From Niveibacterium terrae (GTDB lineage: Bacteria > Pseudomonadota > Gammaproteobacteria > Burkholderiales > Rhodocyclaceae): DNA of 64,000 nucleotides. The position numbers and the translations under genes are program-made. Shown here piece by piece: positions 44,136-52,423 of the stretch (position 1 is the first letter of the stretch; each line of letters opens with the position of its first letter). The stretch spans positions 2,728,001 through 2,792,000 of the forward strand of contig NZ_CP172404.1 in NCBI RefSeq assembly GCF_048213115.1, given 5' to 3'. Below the pieces are notes generated by a model. It was given only the letters and a program-made list of their open reading frames with translations, was not told where the DNA came from and made no database searches.

Positions 44136-47100
44136 AGCGAAGCTCCTTCAGGTTGATGGCGCGCAGCGAGCGCGTAGTAGAGGACCGGGATCACGACCAG
44201 CGTCAGCAGCGTGGCCACCGCGATGCCGAAGAGCAGCGACACGGCGAGCCCGTTGAAGATCGGGTCGTCGAGGATGAACAGCGCGCCGAGCATCGCCGCG
44301 AGCGCGGTCAGGATGATCGGTTGGGCGCGCACGCCGGCCGAGTGGATCACCGCTTCGCGCAAAGGCATTCCCTGGCCGACCTGCAGGCCGATGAAATCGA
44401 CGAGCAGGATCGAGTTGCGGACGATGATGCCGGCCAGCGCGATCATTCCGATCATCGAGGTCGCCGTGAACTGCGCACCCAGCAAGGCATGCCCCGGCAT
44501 CACGCCGACCAGGGTCAGCGGGATCGGCGCCATGATCACCAGAGGCGTCAGATAGCTCCGGAAGTGCGCGACGACCAGCAGGTAGATCAGGATCAGGCCC
44601 AGCGCATAGGCAGCGCCCATGTCGCGGAAGGTTTCGTAGCTGACCTGCCATTCGCCGTCCCACTTGATCGCGTAGCCCCGCCAGACATCATCGGGCTGGC
44701 GGATATAGGCCTGGCCCAGCGTGCCGCCCTCGGCGAGTTTCAGGTCCTTGAGCTTCGCGCGAATCGCGAACATTCCGTACAGAGGACTGTCGAGCGCGCC
44801 AGCGATGTCGCCGAACACATAGCTCACCGGCAGCAGATCCTTGTGGCTGATCACGCGATCTCGCTCGCCGGGCACGACATCGACAAGCTCGGACAAAGCC
44901 ACGGTGCGCCCGTCCTTCGTCGCGATCGGCAATTTGAGCAGGGAGCTCAGGCTGGAGAGTTTCTCGGGGGCCAGCTGCAGACGCACCGGCACCGCGTATT
45001 TGCTCTGACCATCGTGCAGATAGCTCGCCTCCGCGCCCTGCCCCGCCGCATTCAACGCCTGGGCGATCTGGGCCTGGCTCACTCCCAGCTGAGCGGCCTT
45101 GCCCTGTTTGACGCGCAGCACGAGCTGAGGCGAGCTGGCGGACTCCGAGCTGTCCGTATCGACGATGTCGGGACTCGCTTCAAACGCAGCCAGCACCTTG
45201 CTGGCGACCGAACGGCGAGCTGCATCGTCGGGGCCATAGACCTCGGCGACGATCGGACTCATCACCGGAGGACCGGGCGGCACTTCGACGACCTTGACCC
45301 GCGCGCCATGGGCCGCGGCAATCCTCTTGAGCAGAGGACGCACCGACTGCGCAATCTCGTGGCTCTTGCGGCTGCGATGGTGTTTGTCGACGAGGTTCAC
45401 CTGGAGGTCGCCCAGCTCACTGGACGCGCGCAGGTAATACTGGCGCACGAGGCCATTGAAGTTGATCGGGCTGGCCGTCCCCGCATAGGCCTGATAGTCG
45501 GTGACTTCCGGGACCTTCGCCAGAGCCGCCCCCATCTCGCGCAGCACCGCCGCGGTGTCCTCCAGTGGCGTGCCGGGCGGCATATCGACGACGACCTGGA
45601 ATTCGCTCTTGTTGTCGAAGGGCAGCATCTTGAGCACGACGGCCTTGAAGAGCGGCAGCGCCACCGACACCGCGATCGCCGCGGCAAGAGCGAGCCACAG
45701 CCAGCGCCGCGCGCGCTTGCCGGAGCGCGGCTCGAGGAAAGGCGTCAGCAGCGTGCGGGCGAGCCGGAGCAGCCGGCCTTCGGTGGGCTCGCTCGCATCG
45801 GCATCGCTCTTGCCGCCGTGATGCGCGCCCAGCCACTTGTTCGCGAGCCAGGGCGTCACGATGAAGGCGATCGCCAGCGAGAGCAGCATGCCCAGGCTCG
45901 AATTGATCGGGATCGGGCTCATGTAAGGCCCCATCAGACCGCTCACGAAGGCCATCGGTAGCAAGGCCGCGATCACGGTCAGCGTCGCGAGAATGGTCGG
46001 GCCGCCGACCTCGTCGACAGCGCCGGGAATGATCTCCCAGAGCGCCTTCTCCGGTTCCAGCGCGCGGTGGCGGTGGATGTTCTCGACGACGACGATCGCA
46101 TCGTCGACGAGGATGCCGATCGAGAAGATCAGCGCGAACAGCGACACGCGGTTCAGCGTGAAGCCCCAGGCCCAGCTCGCGAACAGCGTCGAAGCCAGGG
46201 TCAGGATCACCGCCGAGCCGACGATTGCCGCCTCGCGCCGTCCGAGCGCGAAGCCCACCAGTGCGATCACCGACAGCGTTGCGAAAGCGAGCTTCTGGAT
46301 CAGCTTGCTCGCCTTGTCGTCAGCCGTCTGGCCATAGTTGCGACTCACCGTCAGCTCGATGTTCGCCGGGATCAGCTGGTTGTGCAGCGCATCGACCCGG
46401 GCGATCACCGCGCGGGCGACATCGACCGCGTTCTCCCCCGCCTTCTTCGTCACCTGCACGGTCACGGCCGGGTATTCGGCGCCGCTCTTGCCGGCGACGC
46501 CATGCCAGACATAGCGCCCCGCCAGCGGCGCCCCGGCCTCGATCCGGGCGACGTCGGACAGGAACACCGGTTTGCCGTCGCGGCTGCCGATCACGACTTC
46601 GCCGACCTCGCGGGCATCGGCGAGGAAACTGCCGACTTCCACATGCACGAGGCGGTTGTCGGAGACGAGCTCGCCGGCCGGCAGCACCCGATTGCGCGCC
46701 TGCAAGGCCTGGGTCAGCTGATCGACCGACATGCCCAGCGCGGACAGCCGGTCGGCATCGAGCCACACATTGACCGCACTGCCGGGCCCGCCTATCGTCG
46801 AAACTTCGCGGGTGCCCTCGACCCGCTTGATCTCGCTTTCGAGCGTGTGCGCGACGCGTTCGAGCTCGAACGCTCCCGCGTCCGGATCACGGGTCCACAG
46901 CGTCAGCGCGACGACCGGCACATCGTCTATCCCCTTGGGTTTGACGATCGGCTCGCCGACGCCCAGTCCCGCCGGGAGCCAGTCCCGATTGCTGTGCAGC
47001 GTGTCGTAGAGGCGCACCAGAGCCTCGGTCCGGGCAACACCAACCTTGAACTGCACGGTCAGGATCGCGAGTCCGGGACGCGATACCGAGAAGACGTGCT

Positions 47101-47362
47101 CGATCCCGGCGATCTGGTCGAGCACCTGCTCGGCCGGCCCCGCGACGAGGCGCTCCACATCCGTGCTCGATGCGCCGGGGAAGGGAATCAGCACATTGGC
47201 CATCGTCACGTTGATCTGCGGTTCCTCCTCGCGCGGCGTGACCACTGCCGCGAAGATGCCCAGCAGCAACAGCACGAGCGCCAGCAGCGGGGTGATCGCA
47301 TTGCGCTGGAAGTGCGCGCTGATGCGACCCGAGAGGCCAAGAGGAGAAGAGGTTTCGCTCAT
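44132..47362 (-). CDS. RND-family efflux permease
   Basis: 1076 residues, the usual AcrB/HAE1-like length, with twelve membrane helices in the 1+5, 1+5 layout. Visible are the N-terminal PREEEPQINVTMANVLIPFPGAS segment, the DDAIVVVENIHRH proton-relay region of TM4 (GILVDDAIVVVENIHRHR) and the second-half GIIVRNSILLVDF. Exports small hydrophobic or toxic compounds with the adaptor encoded upstream; no outer-membrane factor gene is adjacent. Overlaps the adaptor gene by 4 bases. Confidence 0.94.
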   Translation of the reverse strand: MSETSSPLGLSGRISAHFQRNAITPLLALVLLLLGIFAAVVTPREEEPQINVTMANVLIPFPGASSTDVERLVAGPAEQVLDQIAGIEHVFSVSRPGLAILTVQFKVGVARTEALVRLYDTLHSNRDWLPAGLGVGEPIVKPKGIDDVPVVALTLWTRDPDAGAFELERVAHTLESEIKRVEGTREVSTIGGPGSAVNVWLDADRLSALGMSVDQLTQALQARNRVLPAGELVSDNRLVHVEVGSFLADAREVGEVVIGSRDGKPVFLSDVARIEAGAPLAGRYVWHGVAGKSGAEYPAVTVQVTKKAGENAVDVARAVIARVDALHNQLIPANIELTVSRNYGQTADDKASKLIQKLAFATLSVIALVGFALGRREAAIVGSAVILTLASTLFASWAWGFTLNRVSLFALIFSIGILVDDAIVVVENIHRHRALEPEKALWEIIPGAVDEVGGPTILATLTVIAALLPMAFVSGLMGPYMSPIPINSSLGMLLSLAIAFIVTPWLANKWLGAHHGGKSDADASEPTEGRLLRLARTLLTPFLEPRSGKRARRWLWLALAAAIAVSVALPLFKAVVLKMLPFDNKSEFQVVVDMPPGTPLEDTAAVLREMGAALAKVPEVTDYQAYAGTASPINFNGLVRQYYLRASSELGDLQVNLVDKHHRSRKSHEIAQSVRPLLKRIAAAHGARVKVVEVPPGPPVMSPIVAEVYGPDDAARRSVASKVLAAFEASPDIVDTDSSESASSPQLVLRVKQGKAAQLGVSQAQIAQALNAAGQGAEASYLHDGQSKYAVPVRLQLAPEKLSSLSSLLKLPIATKDGRTVALSELVDVVPGERDRVISHKDLLPVSYVFGDIAGALDSPLYGMFAIRAKLKDLKLAEGGTLGQAYIRQPDDVWRGYAIKWDGEWQVSYETFRDMGAAYALGLILIYLLVVAHFRSYLTPLVIMAPIPLTLVGVMPGHALLGAQFTATSMIGMIALAGIIVRNSILLVDFIGLQVGQGMPLREAVIHSAGVRAQPIILTALAAMLGALFILDDPIFNGLAVSLLFGIAVATLLTLVVIPVLYYALAARHQPEGASL

Positions 47363-48387
47363 CGCGAGGCCCCGCTCGCCGCATCGATGCCCGCCTTGAC
47401 CGGATCGAGCGCAACAAGCTCTCCCGCCCTCAAACCCGCCAGCACCTCGATCCGCTCATCGACCAGGCGCTCGCCGGTCCGGATCTGGCGCTGCTGAAAC
47501 CGCCCGGCAGCGGTCCTGACATAGACGGCTGAGAGCTCCCCACGCCTGAGAACGGCCTGAGCGGGGATGGCGAGCCGCGCCGCTTCGCCGAGCGCGAAAC
47601 GGGCCCGGACGAATTGCCCGGGCGCCGCCTTTACCGTGGCGGGCAGATCGATGCGCACTTCGGTCGTCCGCGTGCCCGGATCGGCGGCGGGCAGGATCGT
47701 GGTCAGCACTCCGGGAACGCGCAGCGCGCCGATCTCGACCACCGGCCGGGTTCTGGCCAGCGCCGCCCTCAGCGCAGCGGTCTGCGCCTCAGGCAGATAG
47801 GCGACCGCGCGCAAGGCACCGGGCTGGAACAGGCTGACGACGGGCTTGCCCGGCATCGCCATATCGCCCGCTTCGACGTGGGTCGCCGCGACGATGGCCG
47901 CGTAGGGCGCGCTGATCAGCGCATGGCTGCGGGTCGCGCCCGTTACTGCGGCGCCCGCGCGCAAGGCCTCGACTCGGGCCTGCTGCGCCTTGAGCTGGGC
48001 CGCGGACTGATCGACGAGGGCGGCGCTGACGAAGTTCTGCCTGGCCAAGGCCAGATTGCGGCGGTGATCGAGTTCGGCCTTGACCAGGTTCGCCTGAGCT
48101 TCGCGAATCGACGCCAGGCTGGCCGCTTCTGCCGCGCCGTACTCCCTGTCGTCGAGGCGGGCGATCAGCTGACCAGCCGTGACGGCATCGCCGGCGCGGA
48201 CTGCAAGCTGCAGCACCCGCCCCTGGACCTGGGCCGATACGACGCTCTGCCGCACGGCCTGGATCGTCGCATCGGCCACATACTCACCCGCCGCGGACGA
48301 GTAGCTGACCGGCGCCACGCGCAGCGCATCCGCCGCGCTGACCGGCAAGCCCAGGCACGCCAGCAGCAAGAGGGGCAAGCTCTTCAT
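47359..48387 (-). CDS. RND periplasmic adaptor (membrane fusion protein)
   Basis: 342 residues with a Sec signal peptide (MKSLPLLLLACLGLPVSA). The lipoyl/barrel-sandwich half-motifs are SAQVQGRVLQLAVRAGDAVTAGQLIARLDD and HALISAPYAAIVAATHVEAGDMA, separated by a short alpha-hairpin, then the beta-barrel domain. Short for the family. First gene of the adaptor-permease-DUF2892 operon. Its promoter (-35 TTGAAA, -10 TATAGT) encloses a candidate ArsR operator. Confidence 0.93.
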   Translation of the reverse strand: MKSLPLLLLACLGLPVSAADALRVAPVSYSSAAGEYVADATIQAVRQSVVSAQVQGRVLQLAVRAGDAVTAGQLIARLDDREYGAAEAASLASIREAQANLVKAELDHRRNLALARQNFVSAALVDQSAAQLKAQQARVEALRAGAAVTGATRSHALISAPYAAIVAATHVEAGDMAMPGKPVVSLFQPGALRAVAYLPEAQTAALRAALARTRPVVEIGALRVPGVLTTILPAADPGTRTTEVRIDLPATVKAAPGQFVRARFALGEAARLAIPAQAVLRRGELSAVYVRTAAGRFQQRQIRTGERLVDERIEVLAGLRAGELVALDPVKAGIDAASGASR

Positions 48388-48419
48388 GGTTTGGATCCTT
48401 CCGGATTTGTCTTTTATTC

Positions 48420-48448
48420 ACTATATAACCGCATAGCGATATTTTCAA
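48420..48448 (-). promoter_or_regulatory. Promoter and operator for the RND operon
   Basis: On the minus strand: TTGAAA at 48448-48443, a 17-base spacer, TATAGT at 48425-48420, 32 bases before the adaptor ATG. The plus-strand sequence 48424-48441 reads TATAACCGCATAGCGATA, an imperfect inverted repeat filling the spacer and touching the -10. It matches 14 of 18 positions of the site at 49525-49542. Best explained as an operator for the adjacent ArsR protein (inference). Confidence 0.75.
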
Positions 48449-48451
48449 GAC

Positions 48452-48481
48452 TTGTTCGCTCGATCGCCGCCGAGCTATCAT
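48452..48481 (+). promoter_or_regulatory. Candidate promoter for arsR
   Basis: TTGTTC at 48452-48457, 18-base spacer, TATCAT at 48476-48481, 32 bases before the regulator ATG. The operator at 48424-48441 lies just upstream of the -35. Confidence 0.4.
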
Positions 48482-48513
48482 CGAAACCACTCCCAGCAGG
48501 AAAGAACACGATC

Positions 48514-48864
48514 ATGAGCCTCCCCGATCAAGCTATAGACCGCGTCGCGCTCTACTTCCGGGCCCTTTCCGATCCGACCCGGTTGCGCATCCTCAATGCG
48601 CTGCGCGTGCGCGAACGCTCGGTCGGAGAGCTGACCGAGCTGGCCCAGTGCAGCCAGGCCAATATCTCCAAACACCTGAAAGTGCTCGCAGACACTGGAA
48701 TCGTCACCCGCACCGCGCACGGCACATCGACGATCGTCAGCGTTGCCGATCCGGCGATCTATGAGCTGTGCGAGCTGGTCTGCGGCTCGGTCGAGCGCGG
48801 ACTCGAAAAGGACGTCGCGCTTCACCTGGCGCTCTCCGCCGCGCGCAGCGACGAGCGGGGCTGA
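48514..48864 (+). CDS. ArsR-family winged-helix repressor
   Basis: 116 residues from ATG 48514 with CAGGAAAG upstream. The ArsR fold is clear: FRALSDPTRLRILNAL, then the helix-turn-helix CSQANISKHLKVLADTGIV and the wing with TRTAHGTSTIVSV. Cys residues are at 46, 86 and 90; C86 and C90 sit four apart in the C-terminal helix. It lacks the ELCVCDL metal motif of classical ArsR. Cys-based thiol or metal sensing is plausible, but the inducer cannot be read from sequence. Divergent from the RND operon; likely controls it and the flavoprotein gene at 49571. Confidence 0.9.
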   Translation: MSLPDQAIDRVALYFRALSDPTRLRILNALRVRERSVGELTELAQCSQANISKHLKVLADTGIVTRTAHGTSTIVSVADPAIYELCELVCGSVERGLEKDVALHLALSAARSDERG

Positions 48865-49024
48865 AGCTCGCGGCCAGACAGCATTTTCTTGGCTTTTTTG
48901 ACCGTCAATACTAGAAATACGCGTAGCTCAAACGACGGTGCGGCTGAACGATGCAGACCTGCTGCACGGCATCAGGCACGCGTCTGCGCAGTTCTGGCAC
49001 TCAAACATGGCCAAGGAGAACGGC

Positions 49025-49363
49025 ATGACCCGAAGCACCCTGTTGGCAGCAACCCTTCTCGCTTCCCTGATCGCCTTCCCCGTCCTGGCCCAGCAAAGCC
49101 AGGGCATGGGTCGAGGCATGATGGGCGGTGGCGGATGGCGGTGCGGCAGCGACAACGTCGCAGGCTGGAAGATGATGACTCCGGAAGAGCGCACCGAGCA
49201 CCGGAACAAGATGCGCAGCATGAAGAGCTACGACGAGTGCGTCGCCTATCAAGGCGAGCACCACAAGCTGATGGAAGGACGCGCCAAGGAAAAAGGCGTC
49301 AGCCTGCCGGCGCCGCGTGCGAACGCCTGCGACCAGATGAAGGCGCGCGGCTTCTTCAAATAA
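49025..49363 (+). CDS. Small periplasmic protein with Cys residues, unknown function
   Basis: 112 residues from ATG 49025, set by AAGGAGAA at 49013-49020. Signal peptide to about residue 22 (LLASLIAFPVLA). The mature protein begins with a Met/Gly-rich stretch (GMGRGMMGGGGW), followed by a charged helical region MMTPEERTEHRNKMRSMKSY and three Cys. Such sequences are common in Burkholderiales-type genomes but I know of no assigned function. The Met-rich stretch could bind a soft metal (inference). Lies between the regulator and the flavoprotein gene, about 160 bases after arsR. Confidence 0.75.
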   Translation: MTRSTLLAATLLASLIAFPVLAQQSQGMGRGMMGGGGWRCGSDNVAGWKMMTPEERTEHRNKMRSMKSYDECVAYQGEHHKLMEGRAKEKGVSLPAPRANACDQMKARGFFK

Positions 49364-49516
49364 GTCCGGACTGAACCCAAGCCGGAGCGGGCGCGCTCGC
49401 GCCCGCCCGTCCCGACGCCTCCCGCGCGAGTCCGCGCAGCCGCTTCTGCCGGCCCCTCCCCTGACGCGCGTGGACATGACCGTCCGCGCCAGAAGCAACG
49501 CCTACAATATCTCCGT

Positions 49517-49546
49517 TTGGTTTTTATCACCTTATAGTGATATAGT
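49517..49546 (+). promoter_or_regulatory. Promoter and operator for the flavoprotein gene
   Basis: TTGGTT at 49517-49522, an 18-base spacer, TATAGT at 49541-49546, 24 bases before the ATG. The spacer holds TATCACCTTATAGTGATA (49525-49542): a perfect 6-bp inverted repeat TATCAC/GTGATA around a 6-base centre. Its last two bases are the first two of the -10. Layout and sequence match the RND promoter at 48420-48448, so the same repressor probably binds both. Confidence 0.75.
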
Positions 49547-49570
49547 ACAAAAACGATAACGGAGTGTCCT

Positions 49571-52066
49571 ATGAATATCCTCATTGTGGGTGGTGTCGCG
49601 GGTGGCGCAACGGCTGCGGCCCGCATCCGTCGTGACGACGAAAACGCCCGGATCGTTCTGGTCGAACGCGGCCCCTATATCAGCTTTGCAAACTGCGGCC
49701 TGCCCTATCACCTGTCCGGCGTGATCGCCGAGCGCGACCAGCTGCTGGTCAGCTCGGAAGAGGCATTCGAGGCACGCTACGCGGTCGATGTCCGCGTGCG
49801 GACCGAGGCGATAACGATCGACCGCTCGGCGAAGACCGTCCGTCTGCGCGAGCTCGCGACCGGCAAGGAATACGACGAGGCCTATGACCGTCTGCTGCTC
49901 TCGCCCGGCGCCGAACCGATCCGTCCCCGCCTTCCCGGGATCGACTCGGACTACGTCTTCGGCCTGCGCAACATCCCGGATCTGGACCGGATAATCGAAC
50001 ACCTCCAGACCCGCAAGCCGCGTCGCGCCGTCGTCATCGGCGGCGGCTTCATCGGCATCGAAGTCGCCGAGAACCTGCACGAACGCGGCCTGCAGACCAC
50101 GCTGGTCGAAGGGGCCGAGCAGATCCTCGCGCCGCTCGACGTCGAGATGGCGGCTATCGTGCATGGCCACCTCCGCGACAAGAACATCGAGCTCTATCTG
50201 TCCGACAAGGTCGACCGCTTCGAGGACAAGGACGATCACACGCTGGTCTTCCTAGCGAGCGGCAAGCGGCTGCAGGCCGACCTCGTCGTGCTCGCGATCG
50301 GCGTGCGCCCGGAGACGACGCTGGCGCGCGCCTGCGGCCTGCAGCTCGGCACGAGCGGCGGCATCAAGGTCAACGAGTATCTGCAGAGCTCGGACGAAGC
50401 GATCTATGCGGTCGGCGACGCGATCGAAGTCACCCAGACCATAGCCGGACACGCGGCACTGATTCCTCTGGCGGGGCCGGCGAACCGCCAGGGGCGGATC
50501 GCCGCGGACAACATCGTTTTCGGGAACACCCGAAGCTATCGGGGCACGCAGGGCACGTCGATTCTGAAGGTCTTCGACCTCGCCGCGGCGGCCACCGGAC
50601 TCAACGAAAAGGCGCTGATCGCCGCGGCCATCCCCTACCGCAGCGCGATCACCCACGGCGGCTCGCACGCGAGCTACTACCCGGGAGCCATGTCGATCAC
50701 GCTGAAACTGCTCTATTCGCCGGAAGGACGGATCCTCGGCGCCCAGGCGGTCGGCGCCGACGGCGCGGACAAACGCATCGACGTCATCGCCACCGCGATT
50801 CACGCCGGACTCACGGTCGAGGACCTGACCGAGCTCGAACTCGCCTATGCACCGCCCTATGGCTCGGCCAAGGATCCGGTCAATATGATCGGCTATGTGG
50901 CCGCCAACGTTCTCGACGGGACCCACGAGCAGATCGACTGGCGCGCGCTCAAAGACACCGATCCCGCATCGCTCCAGCTGATCGACGTGCGGACCGCGGA
51001 GGAATTCGAACTCGGCACGATCCGCGGCGCCCGCCATATCGATCTCGACCATCTGCGCGGGCAGCTCGGCCAGCTCGATGCGCACGCGCCGACCGTCGTG
51101 TTCTGCCAGATCGGTCTGCGCGGCTATCTGGCCTACCGGATCCTCAAGCAGTCGGGCTTCACCGATGTCCGAAACCTGTCGGGGGGATACAAGACCTATT
51201 CGTGGGCCGTGAATGAGCAGGCGAACCCGGACATCTTCGACTACGAGAACATCAAGCACCGCGATCCCGACGAGATCGAGGCCGAGGCAGGCGGCAACCC
51301 GTGCGCGCTCGTCGCCCATGCCGGCAAGCGCCACAGCCTCGACGCGGTGGGCCTGCAGTGCCCGGGCCCGATCATGAAAACCTGGCGTGCAGCCGAAGCG
51401 ATGGAAGCGGGCGAAGAACTCGAGGTGATCGCGTCGGATCCCGCGTTCGCGCGCGACATCAAGGCATGGGCCAAAAAGACCGGCAATGAGCTGCTTTCCG
51501 TCGAGACCGCAAAAGGACGGGTCACGGCGCTGATCCGCAAAAGCAAGGCCGGCGCTCCGGCTTCGGCGGCACAGCCGGCCGCCTCAGCGTCCCGCGAGAA
51601 GACGACTCTGGTCGTATTCTCGGGTGATCTGGACAAGGTCATGGCCAGCCTGATCATCGCCAACGGCGCGCTGGCGATGGGCAAACCGGTCAGCCTCTTC
51701 TTCACTTTCTGGGGCCTCAATGTGCTGCGTCGGACGGACGCACCCAAACTGGGCAAACCCTTGATGGACAGGATGTTCGGCGCGATGATGCCCGCCGGAG
51801 TCGGCAAGCTGAACTCGATCACCAAGATGAACTTCGCCGGCTTGGGCGCCTGGTTGATCCGCAAAGTCATGCGCGACAAAGGCGTTCAGACCCCGGAAGC
51901 GCTGCTGAAGAGCCTCGTCGACGGCGGCGCGCAGCTGATCGCCTGCACGATGTCGATGGACGTGATGGGCATCCGCCGCGAAGAGCTGATCGACGGCATC
52001 GAGCTCGGCGGCGTCGCGGCCTTCCTCGGCGAAGCCCAGGAGTCGGGCACGACGCTCTTCATCTAG
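49571..52066 (+). CDS. Four-module sulfur-transfer flavoprotein: disulfide reductase + rhodanese + TusA + DsrE-like
   Basis: 831 residues. Residues 1-450 are an FAD/NAD(P)-dependent CoA-disulfide/NADH persulfide reductase, with FAD motif ILIVGGVAGGATAAARIRR, active Cys in SFANCGLPYH and a C-terminal dimerisation domain ending APPYGSAKDPVNMIGY. Residues ~465-550 are rhodanese with catalytic Cys near 512 (VFCQIGLRG). A TusA/SirA domain follows, with CPGP Cys 597. Residues ~677-831 form a DsrE/DsrF-like domain with Cys in ACTMSMDVMG. All four sulfur-carrying Cys are present, so persulfide could pass along the chain. Cytosolic. Followed by a bidirectional terminator; preceded by an ArsR-type operator. 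Confidence 0.92.
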   Translation: MNILIVGGVAGGATAAARIRRDDENARIVLVERGPYISFANCGLPYHLSGVIAERDQLLVSSEEAFEARYAVDVRVRTEAITIDRSAKTVRLRELATGKEYDEAYDRLLLSPGAEPIRPRLPGIDSDYVFGLRNIPDLDRIIEHLQTRKPRRAVVIGGGFIGIEVAENLHERGLQTTLVEGAEQILAPLDVEMAAIVHGHLRDKNIELYLSDKVDRFEDKDDHTLVFLASGKRLQADLVVLAIGVRPETTLARACGLQLGTSGGIKVNEYLQSSDEAIYAVGDAIEVTQTIAGHAALIPLAGPANRQGRIAADNIVFGNTRSYRGTQGTSILKVFDLAAAATGLNEKALIAAAIPYRSAITHGGSHASYYPGAMSITLKLLYSPEGRILGAQAVGADGADKRIDVIATAIHAGLTVEDLTELELAYAPPYGSAKDPVNMIGYVAANVLDGTHEQIDWRALKDTDPASLQLIDVRTAEEFELGTIRGARHIDLDHLRGQLGQLDAHAPTVVFCQIGLRGYLAYRILKQSGFTDVRNLSGGYKTYSWAVNEQANPDIFDYENIKHRDPDEIEAEAGGNPCALVAHAGKRHSLDAVGLQCPGPIMKTWRAAEAMEAGEELEVIASDPAFARDIKAWAKKTGNELLSVETAKGRVTALIRKSKAGAPASAAQPAASASREKTTLVVFSGDLDKVMASLIIANGALAMGKPVSLFFTFWGLNVLRRTDAPKLGKPLMDRMFGAMMPAGVGKLNSITKMNFAGLGAWLIRKVMRDKGVQTPEALLKSLVDGGAQLIACTMSMDVMGIRREELIDGIELGGVAAFLGEAQESGTTLFI

Positions 52067-52090
52067 CCAGTCCTGTCCGGCTGGCGTCAA

Positions 52091-52124
52091 AAAACCCGCA
52101 GAGCCTCAGGCTTTGCGGGTTTTT
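52091..52124. terminator. Bidirectional terminator between flavoprotein gene and tRNA-Ser
   Basis: AAAACCCGCAGAGCC pairs with GGCTTTGCGGGTTTT, 14 of 15 pairs, with a 3-base loop TCA. A- and T-runs on the two sides let it work in both directions. Confidence 0.92.
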
Positions 52125-52132
52125 GTCATTTC

Positions 52133-52220
52133 TGGCGGAAGCGGTGAGATTCGAACTCACGAACGGTTGCCCGTTGCCGGTTTTCAAGACCGGTGCAATC
52201 GACCACTCTGCCACGCTTCC
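52133..52220 (-). tRNA. tRNA-Ser (anticodon UGA), CCA encoded
   Basis: On the minus strand the acceptor stem GGAAGCG pairs with CGCTTCC, followed by discriminator G and an encoded CCA. The anticodon arm CCGGT-CTTGAAA-ACCGG gives UGA. A long variable arm (AACGGGCAACCGTT) marks a class II serine tRNA, and TTCGAATC is the T-loop. 88 bases including CCA. Confidence 0.97.
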
Positions 52221-52423
52221 TTGCCTCCCGACTGAGCGCCCCCTCTACTGAGATGGGTCGGCCCGCCGGGGAATCCCGGCTGGATGCGGCCTCGCACACG
52301 AACTTACAGACGAAACCGGCAACGGGAAGATTTGTAGTTTACCATGAGCACTGCCGTTGCCCGCTGAAACTTCCAGAATGAAGGGTGGTCTCAGCCAACG
52401 CGGTCTTTCAAGGAGAACAGAGG

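Noticed and set aside
52133..52220. tRNA-Ser as an integration site for a genomic island
   Set aside because: No integrase, no direct repeat of the tRNA 3' end and no foreign gene block next to it; the neighbouring genes are ordinary chromosomal genes with matching composition.
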